From Moniliophthora roreri (lineage: Eukaryota; Basidiomycota; Agaricomycetes; Agaricales; Marasmiaceae), in assembly GCA_001466705.2 (NCBI GenBank), contig LATX02000024.1, forward strand, positions 62,001 to 126,000: a DNA stretch of 64,000 nucleotides, read 5' to 3'. The position numbers and the translations under genes are program-made. Each line of letters opens with the position of its first letter. The stretch's first letter is position 1. The notes below the pieces were generated by a model. That model was not told where the DNA came from. It saw only the letters and a list, made by a program, of their open reading frames with translations, and did no database searches. Positions 1-11,504 of the stretch are shown here, in pieces.

Positions 1-1440
1 GCGAAGACCAGGTTTGCCCTGGTTTTGGACAAGCTTGAGCAACTGCCAGCTGCAATGACATTGACACAACTGTTGAATCCCTTTGCCGGCTCCTCTGCAC
101 GCGGAGCTCCGCTTTCAGAATCTATTTCAGTCGTGAGCGCCGATTCCGAAGATCGAAAGGGGGACGACACTTCTCAGATCCCCACTCTTATAAAGGAGAA
201 ATCTCGATCGGAACCGCCAAAGGCACCCGGCTTCATCGATCTCACCCTTCTCCGTCTCATCGAGCTCTCGAACAGAACCTCCGCCGTCCTCAAATCACAG
301 GAGGCAGCTGCTCTCGTACATAGCGACCCAGTCGTATCTGTATTCAGCACGTTCGCCTGGTTGGCTGGCGTTACTAGTCGGTTGTGTTCGTCAGCACCCA
401 AAAGCAAGGGGAGTACGCTGAATACAGCTCTCGAGGTTGTCCCTTGGGATGAGTTCGACGGTGTTGTTGGGAGACATGTTGAAGAGAGAAAGGTCGAGAT
501 GCTATTGATTCCATGGGCTAGCACAGGCAATGGTGCAACAGCAGCAGTTTTAGATCAGAATACAGATGCGCCTGCTGCCAGGAACCCCTTTGATGGTGTA
601 TTCCACCGTCCCGGGGCATCAGCCGCAGGATCTCCAGCCGCTTCTAGCCAACATGATCAGCTTTCTTCCGTCGTCTATGCCGAGTTCATCAGAAAACTCT
701 TCTTGAACACTCCATGTGATGTCACACTATTCGTGGATCGTGGACGTGAGCGTCTAGGACTCGAACCTGCCATCACCTCTGCGCCAAGCGCCCTCAACAG
801 CATAGGAGGTAATGCAGACACACTGCTGTTCCTTCCTTTCTACGGTGGACCTGATGACAGGCTTGCTTTGAAGTTGGTCGTTCAGATCTGCTCGAGAAAT
901 CCCTGTGCACGTGCTGTCGTTGTCCGGGTTGTCCGTGCTTCAGATGAGGATAGCAGTGAGAGTGATGACGAGAAGAAGGAAAAGGTCCCACCCCCATACA
1001 ACACCATCAGCGCAGCAGATACGGTCTATGGTCAGCAAAACACTCAGACCAGATTGGCAAGCGATACCGCTGATAACCTTCTCTGGGATCGCCTTTCTAC
1101 CAGTGGATCATCGCGGATAACGTTCGTTGTCAAGAAGACCTCCAGACCGCTTAGGGATATCGTCGATCTTGTATCCCCTATACCGACGACAGACACTTCT
1201 CCTGCGATGAAAGCGCTCAACGCTGCTGTCAAGCCAGGATCAGGGGTCAATACTGTAGTCGTTTGCGGGCGGTCCAGACGTATGGCCGCTGAATCACTTG
1301 GGAGTGAGCTATCGCAGATTGTGAGCACAGCACCTATCGCTACTCAAGTCTCGAGAACGCTTGGTGATGTTGGTGCAGCGATGGTCGCTGTGGGTGCCAG
1401 AGCCAGTCTCATGGTCTGCCAGGCGAGGATCAACGAGTAA
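1..1440 (+). CDS. KHA1: K+/H+ antiporter, cytosolic C-terminal part (partial)
   Basis: The frame is open from base 1 to the TAA at 1438-1440, so this is the 3' end of a gene that begins left of the window (480 codons here, no intron seen). The text starts with a K-T-x-F-A-L-x-L-D-K-x-E-Q-L-P-A-A-M stretch and later has a LLFLPFYGGPDDRLAL block. I recognise both from the soluble C-terminal half of fungal Kha1-type CPA2 cation/proton antiporters, which follows about 12 membrane helices that would lie upstream. An acidic Ser/Asp/Glu/Lys-rich insert sits near residue 318. The family exchanges K+ (or Na+) for H+ on endomembranes. Identification rests on remembered family similarity; the membrane domain is not visible. 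Confidence 0.8.
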   Translation, partial: AKTRFALVLDKLEQLPAAMTLTQLLNPFAGSSARGAPLSESISVVSADSEDRKGDDTSQIPTLIKEKSRSEPPKAPGFIDLTLLRLIELSNRTSAVLKSQEAAALVHSDPVVSVFSTFAWLAGVTSRLCSSAPKSKGSTLNTALEVVPWDEFDGVVGRHVEERKVEMLLIPWASTGNGATAAVLDQNTDAPAARNPFDGVFHRPGASAAGSPAASSQHDQLSSVVYAEFIRKLFLNTPCDVTLFVDRGRERLGLEPAITSAPSALNSIGGNADTLLFLPFYGGPDDRLALKLVVQICSRNPCARAVVVRVVRASDEDSSESDDEKKEKVPPPYNTISAADTVYGQQNTQTRLASDTADNLLWDRLSTSGSSRITFVVKKTSRPLRDIVDLVSPIPTTDTSPAMKALNAAVKPGSGVNTVVVCGRSRRMAAESLGSELSQIVSTAPIATQVSRTLGDVGAAMVAVGARASLMVCQARINE

Positions 1441-2602
1441 ACATTGGAAAAATACATTTTTTTATCGTTTACATGTACTGTGCAGTGTTTTTTTTTTATT
1501 CACAGTTATCCACGATTAGGTATACGTTTTCTTTTATTGTACTGTAATGCAAATGTTTTGCAGGAGGATTTGATGCTGCCGGCGTTGCACATTGCTCCAT
1601 CTCGGTGGACAAAAGGAACAAGTGAACTTAGGTCGTCGAATTTTTTGTTATAATGTACAATGATCATTGTACCACTAGCTAGCACTCATTGACGTGTACC
1701 TTCGGACGCGACGCGACGCGACTTAATTCCGGGAATGCATCCTTTTTGCCTCCTCTTTAGTACTTCGGGCAAATGTCTCCAAATCATTCAATCCGACGAG
1801 ACGTCGCGATGCCTTAGTACTGAATTCCATTTCGTTAATCGAGAACTCTCTCTAAGTGAGGACCAATGCCGACTTCACTCCACGAGAATTAGGAATAGCT
1901 AGCGATGGTAAGGTGCGATGGTTAGGTTCGATGGTTCATTGCCGAATGCTTACTCAGGAGGTCGGAGAAACACCGTATGCTTGTAATGTCGATACTGGGC
2001 TGTCCAGAAGCAAACTTGAAAGCTTCAACGAAGATTGCATTCTCGTTTCGTGCCTGCAGCATGTCAAAAAATGACACATTGTTAGGTACAGGAAAGGTAC
2101 AGTGGACCGAGCGCCGGAGCCTGACAGGCAGAATGGTCCATTTCAGCATCGAAAATAAGGGACGAAGACCATGAGAACGCACCAATTCCACGCTTATCCA
2201 ACGCCAACTTTTATACTCGTAGGTTTCTTCGAAGGGTAGGATGTGGCTGGTTGCGCATTGACGAACTGACCAAGTTACTGAAGTGACGTCGCGCGGCAAT
2301 TTACCGCCGGCCCTTTCCTTTTCACAACCATGACATTTCCACGTATCGGTATGTTTACAGAAATAACTTGAATACAGAAATAACTTGAATACGTTCATAC
2401 TAGATCCACGTTTCTGATGGACAGCGGCTACTGAAGATGAGAATCCCGGCGATATTTCCACCCCGGGAAGAACTTCCGGAAATGCTTTACAGTTGGCTAT
2501 TTGGGCCGTTTTGGCGGTTCTTGTTGAGGAGATCCCACGGAATAACATTCTGGGTAGTCTTAAGGTTATAAGGCGATAAGGCGATAAGGTGAGAATTCTT
2601 GA
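1441..2602. other. Intergenic region, no gene seen
   Basis: No convincing coding unit. It holds short direct repeats only: GCGAC units near 1708-1722, a 17-bp tandem (gaaataacttgaataca-like) at about 2358-2393, and GGCGATAA units near 2568-2590. A 208-codon open frame on the minus strand (1922-2548) has no recognisable domain or splice structure. Confidence 0.6.
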
Positions 2603-4787
2603 ATGATCGACAGCTCTCTTGCCACCCGAATCATGCTGGCCATTCCTTGCCCGGATTCTAACTTTATTACACTCGCCTTGCTCTTTTTCCTCGCATGGTT
2701 CGTGCCAAAGATTCTGCGAGTTGGACGACGAGAGTCATATTTACCTCCTGGCCCCCGAACGATCCCAATCTTGGGTAACTTGCACGTGCTTCCGATTTCA
2801 AGCCCTTATATCAAGTGAGCTTGCAATCTTTATGTTTATCGTTCACCTCGCAATAGGTTCGCCAAATGGGGCCAGCAATATGGGGACATTTACTCTCTCA
2901 AAATAAGTTCCGGAAACGCGGTCTTTATCAACAGCATGGAGGCAGCTACGGAATTAGTAGATAAACGAAGTGCAACCACTGCCGATAGGCCAAAACTTCA
3001 TATGGTCGAGAAAGTAACAGGTGGTTTGAACCTGGCTCTTTGTCGTTACCGTGAGTTTCGTCCAGATCCTCTACACTCACTACTGCTAATGAACGGCTTT
3101 TCAAATAGCTGACACATGGCGTCTGCTCCGTAAAGCAGCACATACTATTCTCACTCCCAAGGCAGTCGAGAAACATCTACCGATACAGGTATGTTTTTAA
3201 TTGTTCTCAAGTCAAAATAGATCATTTACCGCCTCACAAACAGCTAGCAGAAGCCACACATGTTTTACACGACTTTCTGACCAATCCCGATGACTTTTTC
3301 AAGCACATCGGACGCTACAGTAACTCGGTCATCATGTCTGTCCTATTTGGCAAACGATGTCCATACTACGAAACGTATGAATCCACAGCATTCTTCAAAA
3401 CAATGGAGCTATGGAATACATGTATATCACCAACAGCAGTTCCCCCTGTGGATCTACTACCGTTTCTTGATTACATTCCGAAGAGGTGGGCGTGGTGGAA
3501 GAGATTGGCTGCAAAAATATGGCAGAAGCAGCGAGAGTTGTATTTTGGGCTTGTGGACAAGTGCAAACAGTGGATGAAGAGGAGAATGGGTCGTATATCG
3601 AGGAGATATTGACAAGGCAAAAGCAGCTGGGGCTCGATAGGGAAATGGTTGGGTTAGTTTCATGATATTTTCCTGATAATTTGACACTGACTTACTAATC
3701 ACAGGTATCTTGGAGGTGTACTTCTTGAAGGAGGCTCAGAAACCACAACGTCATTCCTGAGATATCTGGTTATGGCGCTCGCCTCGTTTCCAGATATACA
3801 AAGGAAAGCACAAGCAGAAATAGACTGTGTAGTCGGGCAAGAGAGAATACTGTCCCTTGCAGACGTCAAGGACCTTCCATATATGCGGGCATTGATTAAA
3901 GAGGTATATTTTAGTTAATTGTCATGTGTTGGTTTCCTTTGACACATCCGGTTCATATAGATTCATTGCTTTTGACCACTCTTGCCCCTCGTCCCACACG
4001 CTACAATGATTGATGAGGAATATCGCAGTTTCATCATACTGAAAGGCACAATCTTATTTGTGAATACCTGTTAGTATACCAAGCTCCTCTCCTTGAGTTG
4101 TATTGTACTGATTGCCATGCATATAGATGGTATCCTCCACAATCCTTGTGTTTTTGTTTTCAAATTATGCATGCTCAGCAAACTAATGATCACCTTGATG
4201 CATAGGTGATTTTGACAACCCAAATACATTTAATCCTGATTGGCATCTCTTGAATGAGTATGGTATCAAAGAAGGAGCAGATTCATCCCCATTCCACAAT
4301 AATATTAGCTTTGGATATGGAAGGGTATGTTCCCAGGCCTTCAAGTCATCATCTTACTGAATTATATTCAGAGGTCCTGTCCTGGAATCCATCTTGCTGA
4401 GAACTCCCTGGTAAGAGACCACTAATTTGACATGATGTTTTGGAGACTGATGACAGATAATCAGAGCCTCAACACAATGAACTTAATTTGGGCTTTTGAT
4501 TTTAAGACTGCAAGGATAGCATGGGAAATGAGATACCCATTAGCCTTGATCACTATGAGAAGAATGTATGCTATGCGACTGTTCAAGAAACCACATGCTC
4601 ACCAGTTTTACAGGGTCTACTCCCCACCCCACTTCTCTTCAAATGTCACATCAAACCAAGAAATCAGAGTGTGGTTGATATCATTGAGCAAGAATTCAAA
4701 GAGGCTACTGAGATATTTGTTAAGTTTGAGAGGAATCTTGTACCAACAGATAAGAGATGGGTGGATGAATTGAGAAACAGTTTTTAG
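2603..4787 (+). pseudogene. Cytochrome P450 monooxygenase, decayed
   Basis: Starts with an N-terminal membrane anchor (about residues 22-40) followed by [13 protein letters not shown], the usual P450 hinge. Further exons carry the I-helix region (LEGGSETTTSF near 3725-3755) and a complete haem-binding loop FGYGRRSCPG (split by the intron at about 4326-4372). Introns of 42-60 nt with GT-AG borders recur, for example 2816-2857, 3042-3099, 3189-3242, 3653-3705 and 3904-3960. Three lesions break the frame: a single-base shift at about 3570, a TGA at 3973-3975 where the family has Arg after His (probably CGA to TGA), and a second shift at about 4510-4516. The 3' part ends at TAG 4787. The family oxidises hydrophobic substrates at the ER membrane; this copy cannot make a full protein unless the sequence has errors. 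Confidence 0.8.
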
Positions 4788-5416
4788 GTGGAAGACTATG
4801 ATCTCAGATGTTAACAAGTTCTGTGACTCTTGCTCAATCTATCAGCTTTTTACAGTGTAATGTACATGGAATACCAGGGCCAAAAATGAGATGATGAGTT
4901 GTTGACAGCACTATAATAATACACTCCAGTGTGGGCATGGGGATTTTGATTAAACGCCTTTGCTCTGCTCATCCATTGTCTCAATTCTCAAACTCTTTGA
5001 CTCAGAATACATCTACATCTTGTTCAATGTTATTTTCAAGTCTGTTGGCCACATTTGGTAGTAGTAAGCTCTGAACTGTTAGTTTTAGCATGTACAACCC
5101 AGGAATCTTGTTCAGAATGCAGTTGTCTTCTAGCACCACAAAGAAGTTGTTATGATGGGTTCATTCTGTTTACTGACCTGCTGCAGACATGGGCATGAAA
5201 GCTCCCAAATTGATGTTCTCATACCTTGTCAACAAGATCAAGAAGACATGTCCCTTCATGGTTTATTGAGGCCTCAAGTCAATAATCAAGAAGATGTTGC
5301 TATTGTACATAGAGACTGGGAGAACAATTTTCCTTGGGATATCTGGACCAAAGGGCCTGGAGGTAATGAGAGTGAGAGTGAGTGAGAAGGGCCAGTGGTT
5401 CATCCCCAGTGAGGTT
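4788..5416. other. Intergenic, AT-rich, no gene seen
   Basis: Follows the P450 relic. A 77-codon open frame (5152-5385) ends in a Glu/Ser repeat but has no recognisable domain. Nothing else is supported. Confidence 0.5.
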
Positions 5417-6376
5417 TTACTGGACACTATCAGACATTATCTGACGATACCCAACCTTGTCTGATAACATCTAATAACATCCAATAGTGTCCTTAACATG
5501 CACTTTTTCAGATGTTATCTGACATTATTGGACATGTCACAGGTAGCAACTGATAGGCTCTATTAGGCATCAGTTTTCATCTGATCATGTCTGATAATTA
5601 GGTATATTGCTGAGGTACTAGAATACATTAATGGTGCTACTGAGTACAACTTACATACCAAAAGACCTTGTCTCTGAGTCCCAGACTCCCACTTTGCCCA
5701 CAAGAGTGGCCAATACCCTCTGCCCCAACTCCAAACCCTCTGCCCAACTCCAACAACCCTCTGCCTTGACCGAAGCAAGGAGCATTACTCTAACAACATG
5801 GCCAGCTGCAACATGTAGAATGTTTAGTATAAGGATAATGGGGTTCTGGGGTCAACTCACGAGATTTACTATTAGCTGTATGTTGAAAGTGGTTCAGTGC
5901 CATTGTCTGAGCCTTCTCTGAGGTGCCTGACACATCAAACTATCCTTAGTTTCACAAAAACGATAAGTAATTAGCACATGTACCTCACCTGTACCATATT
6001 CCACTGCTGGACCACATCAGTACTCATCATATGTTGAACCATGGAATTTCACCTTGAGACACTGAAAGAGCCATACAGACAGGGAGAAGGAGTGAGTGGG
6101 AGCCATTGAGAAGTGGGGATGGTGGTGGTTAAGAAGAAAGAAGTGAGTGTGGGGAAATCTAGGGCACAGGGGAATTTGAGCCAAATTGTGCACAGACTGC
6201 AAGGCACAAGTTTTTCCAAGTCCATCTCGAGCCATTTGGTTACGCTTCAAGTTGGAGACCTGGAAAGAAGTCGTCAAGCTATGTTGATCGGATGGACATC
6301 AGAAAATGTCAGGTGCATGTCAGATTTTCATGGATTTGTCCGATAGTGTCTGATGGTGTCTGATAGTGTCCAGTAA
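5417..6376. mobile_element. Possible non-autonomous DNA transposon with terminal inverted repeats
   Basis: A 20-bp sequence at 5417-5436 (ttactggacactatcagaca) recurs as its exact reverse complement at 6357-6376, 960 bp apart. Inside both ends are further degenerate copies of a TGTCTGATA/ATCAGACA motif (5437-5560 and 6335-6370), like the subterminal repeats of cut-and-paste elements. No transposase frame is recognisable inside. A clear target-site duplication was not found, so the outer limits are uncertain. Confidence 0.45.
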
Positions 6377-6773
6377 CATCTTGTTGGGGTTCATCTGTGC
6401 TGGAAGATATGATGGAGACTCTGCAATGAGGGATGCAGATTTGAATGGAGACCTTGTCATGTTTGGAAGATGGTTTCTTGCTAATGTAAGGCATCCATTG
6501 TCAAAGTCCTGGGCTCAAGATCACTCATCCTTTGTCTTCCAAGCCTGACCTCCTGTATAGACCAGAGCACAGTTTGCTGCTCAATCCATATGACCAAAAG
6601 ACATTCTATGTCCTGGGCAGCACAGACCCAGAAGAATACATGTGAGTAGTTGATTGTGTTCCTTTCTCATGTATGTCATGCTAGTTGAGACATTTGACAG
6701 TAACTATCCCTTCACTCAGTGCAATTACCAACATATAGACTAGGATCCTTGTAGTGAATCCGTCCAGTACTCC

Positions 6774-6779
6774 AAAAAA
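6774..6779 (-). terminator. Pol III terminator of tRNA-Arg
   Basis: A run of six A on the plus strand (TTTTTT on the minus strand) lies nine bases beyond the 3' end of the tRNA gene. This is the normal RNA polymerase III stop signal. Confidence 0.7.
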
Positions 6780-6788
6780 TACCGTATT

Positions 6789-6875
6789 GACCACCGCAGG
6801 GGTCGAACCTGCAATCTCCTGATGCTTATGGATACTCCATCGTAGTCAGACGCGATGCCATTTCGCCAGGCAGCC
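6789..6875 (-). tRNA. tRNA-Arg (anticodon ACG) with 16-nt intron
   Basis: The reverse strand folds as a full cloverleaf. The acceptor stem pairs GGCTGCC with GGTGGTC, using G-U wobbles. The D stem is GCG/CGC. The anticodon stem is TCTGA/TCAGG with loop CTACGA-A, the variable loop is AGATT, and the T arm is GCAGG-TTCGACC-CCTGC. A 16-nt intron (tggagtatccataagc) sits directly after position 37, the canonical place for eukaryotic tRNA introns. Removing it gives a 71-nt body with anticodon ACG, which reads CGN arginine codons. A T6 terminator follows. All helices were read by eye. Confidence 0.92.
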
Positions 6876-8239
6876 TTGCCTGATCGCCGGTACTAGAGAT
6901 AAGACATGTGGCGCAGTATAAATCCATGATCATTGAATCAGAACCCCAAGACTTTCTCCACCGAGGACTCTGCGCAATCGTTATATGTAAAATGGAACGA
7001 CTTAGCATGCAGGGAAAGGGGGAGACTCACAACGGTACAATCAAGCAATTCCCTGATCTCTTCCATTGATTCAACGTGTTACATCGCACGGTTCCTGGAC
7101 CAAAGTGGTATTCGAGGAGTAGCTGAAGAGACCGTATGTGCAGGGGCGGACGAAAGGATAAGGGAATGCGAAACTCGCGCATCCTGACGTGCTCAATCGC
7201 AGTTGAGTTGATATATGTTGCAAGAGGAGGCCGTCAGGTTATTACTGAAGATGGTCATTTCAATGAATCCGCCAGCGGGTCTCTTTCGCTCATCGGAGCT
7301 CTGTTTCTAATCTCGGATGGGACAATATCACTCACGTCTGTCGCCATTGGAGAGATGTAGCCCTTGACAGTCCCGCGCTGTGGTGCAGACCGAATTTTCA
7401 GCTTCCGGCTTTGGGTAGCTCTTGTCCTGAACACGAGAAGCAAGCCGTTTCTCACATCTCCTCGCGCCATGAAATCGGTTTCATGAGGGAACGACGCGGG
7501 CGGGCCGTTTCCTCCAGGACGCAGGTCTTACTCTCCACTCTAGACTCGAAAAGCTCATCTAAAAGTAGGGGAGTAGCAGGGTGACTTTGCCGACTGGATT
7601 TTGGGCTCAAACGGGCCCAGGAGGTCCCAAATTCAGGCACACATCAGGATCAATTGCAGGCTAATGCCAGAAAAATTTTGCAATTGCGAGCAAGAGGGTC
7701 ACGGAATGAGACTACCGCTCCGGCGAGGTCTTCTTGCCTCCTACACTTTCCGCCCCAAAAAGATAAAAAAAGCAAGATATGTCCCAATATGGGTGCTAGC
7801 AGCAACTCGTGTTATCATGCCGAGCGCTAGTGAACTGTTCAAGACCTCTCTGCTCTTTACTATCATGTAGCAACCTCTACGACTCGACATTTGAAAATTC
7901 GACGGCCTGGTCTTCAATTTGAAATCGGGTGCCGTTTCCTTCCTTCCGCTTACGTGTTACCTTTTCCTTCATCACCTTTTTTTTCTCTCTGAGATTCCAT
8001 CTACTCTCACAGTCCTCAGCATACAGAAACAGTCATTGATCCTATAGAACATCCTTATCGACTGTTTGAGGCATGAAGATGCACGTTCGGTCAGAAAGCA
8101 GACATCAAAGAAGTGATTTAAAACATTCGGGTATTACCCTGTACTACCACCGCACCGGATCCAATGTTCACGTTGAAGCCATCGACTTAAAACAGCCGAC
8201 AGAAACATCGCAGATCTCTGAACCTGTGCTTCTGGGCTG
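6876..8239. other. Intergenic region, no gene seen
   Basis: About 1.4 kb between the tRNA gene and the GH12 gene. Only short open frames (up to 89 codons) without recognisable domains are present. Nothing supported. Confidence 0.5.
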
Positions 8240-8246
8240 TATAAAG
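8240..8246 (+). promoter_or_regulatory. TATA-box-like element of the GH12 gene
   Basis: TATAAAG lies 45-51 bp upstream of the chosen ATG (8291). This is a plausible core promoter position for a fungal gene with a short leader. Confidence 0.45.
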
Positions 8247-8290
8247 TGAATGGAGGATTTTTGCACGACCTTCATTTCCTTCATTTCGAC

Positions 8291-9426
8291 ATGTCTCCTT
8301 TTTCAAGGTTTATAGTCGCTGCTCTTCTTCTACCTTTTGCCCTTGCGGCTCCGAAGAGTCTCTCAAAGCGGGACCTTGATACTTCTAAACACTGTGGTAC
8401 GTCAATTCAACTTATATGCCCCAACGGTACCTGAATGATACTCGCATCAAGGTGATCAGGATCGTACTGATGTCGGTCAATACACTCTTTCTACCGACAC
8501 TCATGGAAAGAGCCAGGATGGCGAGGGAAGAAGCTGTTATCAGGTCCACTCCCTTGATGGAACGAAAGTTGCTTGGGAGAACGATTGGCAATGGGCGCGT
8601 GCAGATGGAAGCGTAAAGGCCTTCACCTAGTACGTTTATTCGCATGTTCTACTTTATCATCAAACTGACCAAAAGCTCAGCCTGAACCTTAACCAGGGCC
8701 TCAATAAGCAGCTTAGTGCCATCCAAAGTATTCAAGTGTGTTACAGAAAACCCATTTACCACATGGTACTCATTAGACTTCAGGCTACATGGCATTATAC
8801 GTATCAGGATGGCGACAGCGGGCAGCGGGGCTTCAAAAAAGACACTTTCGTAACCATTCCCTGGCGCTTGACCACTTCCAGCTCCTCTGGCGGAGCCGTC
8901 GCCAATGAAATCCGTATCTTCCTGGGGAATGTTCATGTACCTCTCGTTGGGACATCCGTTGCGTCGACAGTCAAGATAGGTTCCGACAACTCAAATTGGT
9001 AAGTCCCCTTGTCTAAGGATTAGAACGTAAGGTTGACGTTTCTGAATCTGAAAAGGGACGTGTACAAAGGAAATAAGGATGATGGCACGGTTGTATATTC
9101 GTTCCAAATCAACATCGGCAGGAGCGACTATGACTACACACTACGCACCGAATTTGACGGTGATCTCAACTGGTTCATCAAGGTGGGATCCTCCAAAATT
9201 CAAAAAGGACTACGCCCTGATTTCGATTCCTTGTCTCGTAGTACTTGACCTCCAATCAAGGCCTCAGCGCCGACCAATACCTCACAGCCATCCAGGGTGG
9301 TTCGGAAGCGGTTGGTGGTACTGTTACTGTGAATACGTGAGTGGATAATCGTGTTGAAATGGTGCAGGCGTCGACGTGCTAACCTTTGCCCAAAACAGAT
9401 CTAGTTACAGTGTCGTGGTGAATTAG
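8291..9426 (+). CDS. Secreted glycoside hydrolase family 12 (endoglucanase/xyloglucanase)
   Basis: Seven exons (8291-8396, 8452-8629, 8681-8735, 8784-8998, 9056-9182, 9242-9336, 9399-9426) join to exactly 268 codons (267 aa). The first exon gives a signal peptide (MSPFSRFIVAALLLPFALAA) followed by a Kex2-like KR site. The mature part follows the GH12 beta-jelly-roll order: CG(D)Q near the N-terminus, then VGQYTL, a WENDWQW strand, ANEIRIFLG holding the probable nucleophile Glu, FDGDLNWF, and IQGGSEAVGG holding the probable acid/base Glu. Both catalytic Glu appear kept. The enzyme would cut beta-1,4-glucan or xyloglucan in plant cell walls outside the cell. Substrate preference cannot be told by eye. 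The family call is from remembered motifs. Confidence 0.85.
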
Positions 9427-9924
9427 GACCCTACTTAGAACGCATGTTAATTAAGTATATCATATATCGGACATCTCGATATCGTAGATACCCGTTACCT
9501 TGAACAAAAGGCTTATTATATTTGCGATGTCAGGTTGGCTTCCTGAGTGACCATCTATGTGTGCATTACATAACGTTCATCGATGTTCCATGAACAATTT
9601 AACTCCTTCTCTCACACTTCGACAGAACTGCTGGGTGTGAGGCCCCCAGGGAAGGACTGAACTGGCAAGTCTTGAACTTTGAAGACGCTCAAAAACATGT
9701 CGTTTGTGTGTTCCAGATGACGGTAAGAAACGCGAGGTCATCGATCGACTCTCGAGATTGAAAGTAGGACAAGCTGAGGCTGGTACGTAAATACTCTAGA
9801 ATCTTCCTTACTCAATGCTGATTCTTTGTCCCTGTGTGGACATGTTATTCGAATAGAAACCTCGGGGAAGACTGTTCTTCGTGATTCGTCTTGGCTTGGA
9901 CTCTAACCTCACAGCGAACGCTTC
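9427..9924. other. Intergenic region between GH12 and SET genes
   Basis: About 500 bp. An open stretch with splice-like borders (about 9700-9890) could be an untranslated leader or a missed 5' exon of the SET gene. It has no in-frame ATG joining to the SET frame, so no gene is called. Confidence 0.35.
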
Positions 9925-11504
9925 ATGAAACGCCTTATCCTCAAAAAATCCAAGGCTAATGCAAGACGGGGGAAGGTCGCGAAAAATGAAGGCGCAGAGC
10001 CGACGGCAGAAACCCATCGTCTCGTCTACGATCTTTCGGAGCAGTCGAAGGAGATTGGTGGGCTGAAGAGAGGCACAGGTAAACTAGAGACCTGCTTACC
10101 TTTGTCTAGGCTTCGCCAGAGACTGAATGTCATTATACAGCCTCTGTCGAAGGCTACAAGCCGGTAGGACCGGAGCTACAGATTCGAGACGCCGACCGAA
10201 CGGACTACGAGGAGTCCCAGTGGCTTATGACCTCTCAGCTAGTCAGTTCATGGGTGCCAGGCTTGAGGACAACCCCGACGGTTGGACAGAATGCTACATC
10301 AGTGGACGTGCCAAACGCAAAATTCTTGAGACACCTGGATTCCCTGAGTCGCTGCCGCGACCTACGCAGCCTGACTGCTTTCGTGTCGTTGATATCCCGG
10401 GGAAAGGTCGAGGTATCGTCGCGACCAAGGATATCAAATGGGGTAATCTCATTTTCGCAGAGCGAGCGCTCATCATCACACCTGTGGGCCTTCCGAGTGG
10501 ATCAGACACCGAGATTCCAAAGCACTTTACAAATGCACAACGTGAGCAAGTGTTCATGATGGACATTGAACACGGCCTAGATATCTTGGTCAAGCGCATG
10601 CCAGAAGAGAATCAGAAGGCTTTCATGGAGTTATGGAACTGTCATACGGAAGATGGGAGTGGTCCTCTCCTCGGTATCTGCAGGACTAATGGTACAAAAG
10701 TTATCTTCTTTGTGTAAAGATGATCTGACTTTTCCGGCGCACAGGTCTTGCACTGCAAGATTACTATGAGCCCAGTATGTTTACAAGTTTCACTGTAATT
10801 CGACAATTAACAAGGACCTTTAGTCAGGCCCGGTGTCCCAGAAAAAGCTGGTCGTTATTGCGGAACGTTCAAGGTCATTTCTCGATTTAATCATAGGCGA
10901 GTTCTGTTTCCCATTCTTGTCTCCGCTGAGAGCTGAACAGTACCTCACTAATAGTTGCGGACCCAACATAGACCACAATTGGGATTCGCCTACCTTCTCC
11001 ATGCATCTCCGGGCCACCCGCGACATCAAGGAAGGCGAAGAGTTGTGCATCAGTTACATTCCGGATCTCCTCGAACCTGCTGCTTCCCGTCAACGAGGGC
11101 TGCGCGCATATGGATTCGTTTGTGCTTGCGAGCGTTGCTCCACTGCTGCCGTCTCCGATGCTCGATCTAAGAAAATAAAGGAGATTACCGAGCCCGGGTT
11201 TATGGCTATGCTAGTACACGGTTCGGATGTGATGCTCAAGCAATCCATCGATCGCGTTCGCCGTGGCATTCAGCTGATGGAGGAGGAGGGCCTGCAGTCG
11301 CAATACGAATATGGGCAACTCTTGTCCAAGATGTCCCAAGCTTGTGGCTCATTCCTGGACGACGAGGAAGGGGAGCAGAGATACAAAAAGATGTATATGA
11401 ACCATCGTCTCGCAACAAAGAGTGGGAGAAATGAAGAGATGCAAATGGATGAGATGGCGAGTGCCATGCTAGAACAGATGGTAAAGCTCAATATGGAAGC
11501 CTAG
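9925..11504 (+). CDS. SET-domain protein (putative lysine methyltransferase)
   Basis: Exons 9925-10078, 10182-10691, 10745-10774, 10824-10896 and 10955-11504 give 439 codons in frame. The SET core starts at PGKGRGIVATKDI. The NHSCxPN motif (NHSCGPN) is rebuilt across a GC-AG intron (10897-10954). GEELCISY and the cysteine-rich post-SET segment CACERC follow. A helical C-terminal tail of about 120 residues follows, as in fungal SMYD-like SET proteins without a MYND insert. The family moves methyl groups from S-adenosylmethionine to lysines of histones or other proteins; the target here is unknown. Odd point: a closer acceptor for intron 1 at 10140 would add 41 nt that read like conserved family sequence (VGPELQIRDADRTD) but would break the frame near 10225-10245. 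Confidence 0.75.

Noticed and set aside
1922..2548. 208-codon open frame, minus strand
   Set aside because: No recognisable domain, no splice structure, composition looks random; it overlaps short tandem repeats.
3290..3612. Separate short genes inside the P450 region
   Set aside because: The pieces align in order with one P450 and are explained by introns and frameshifts.
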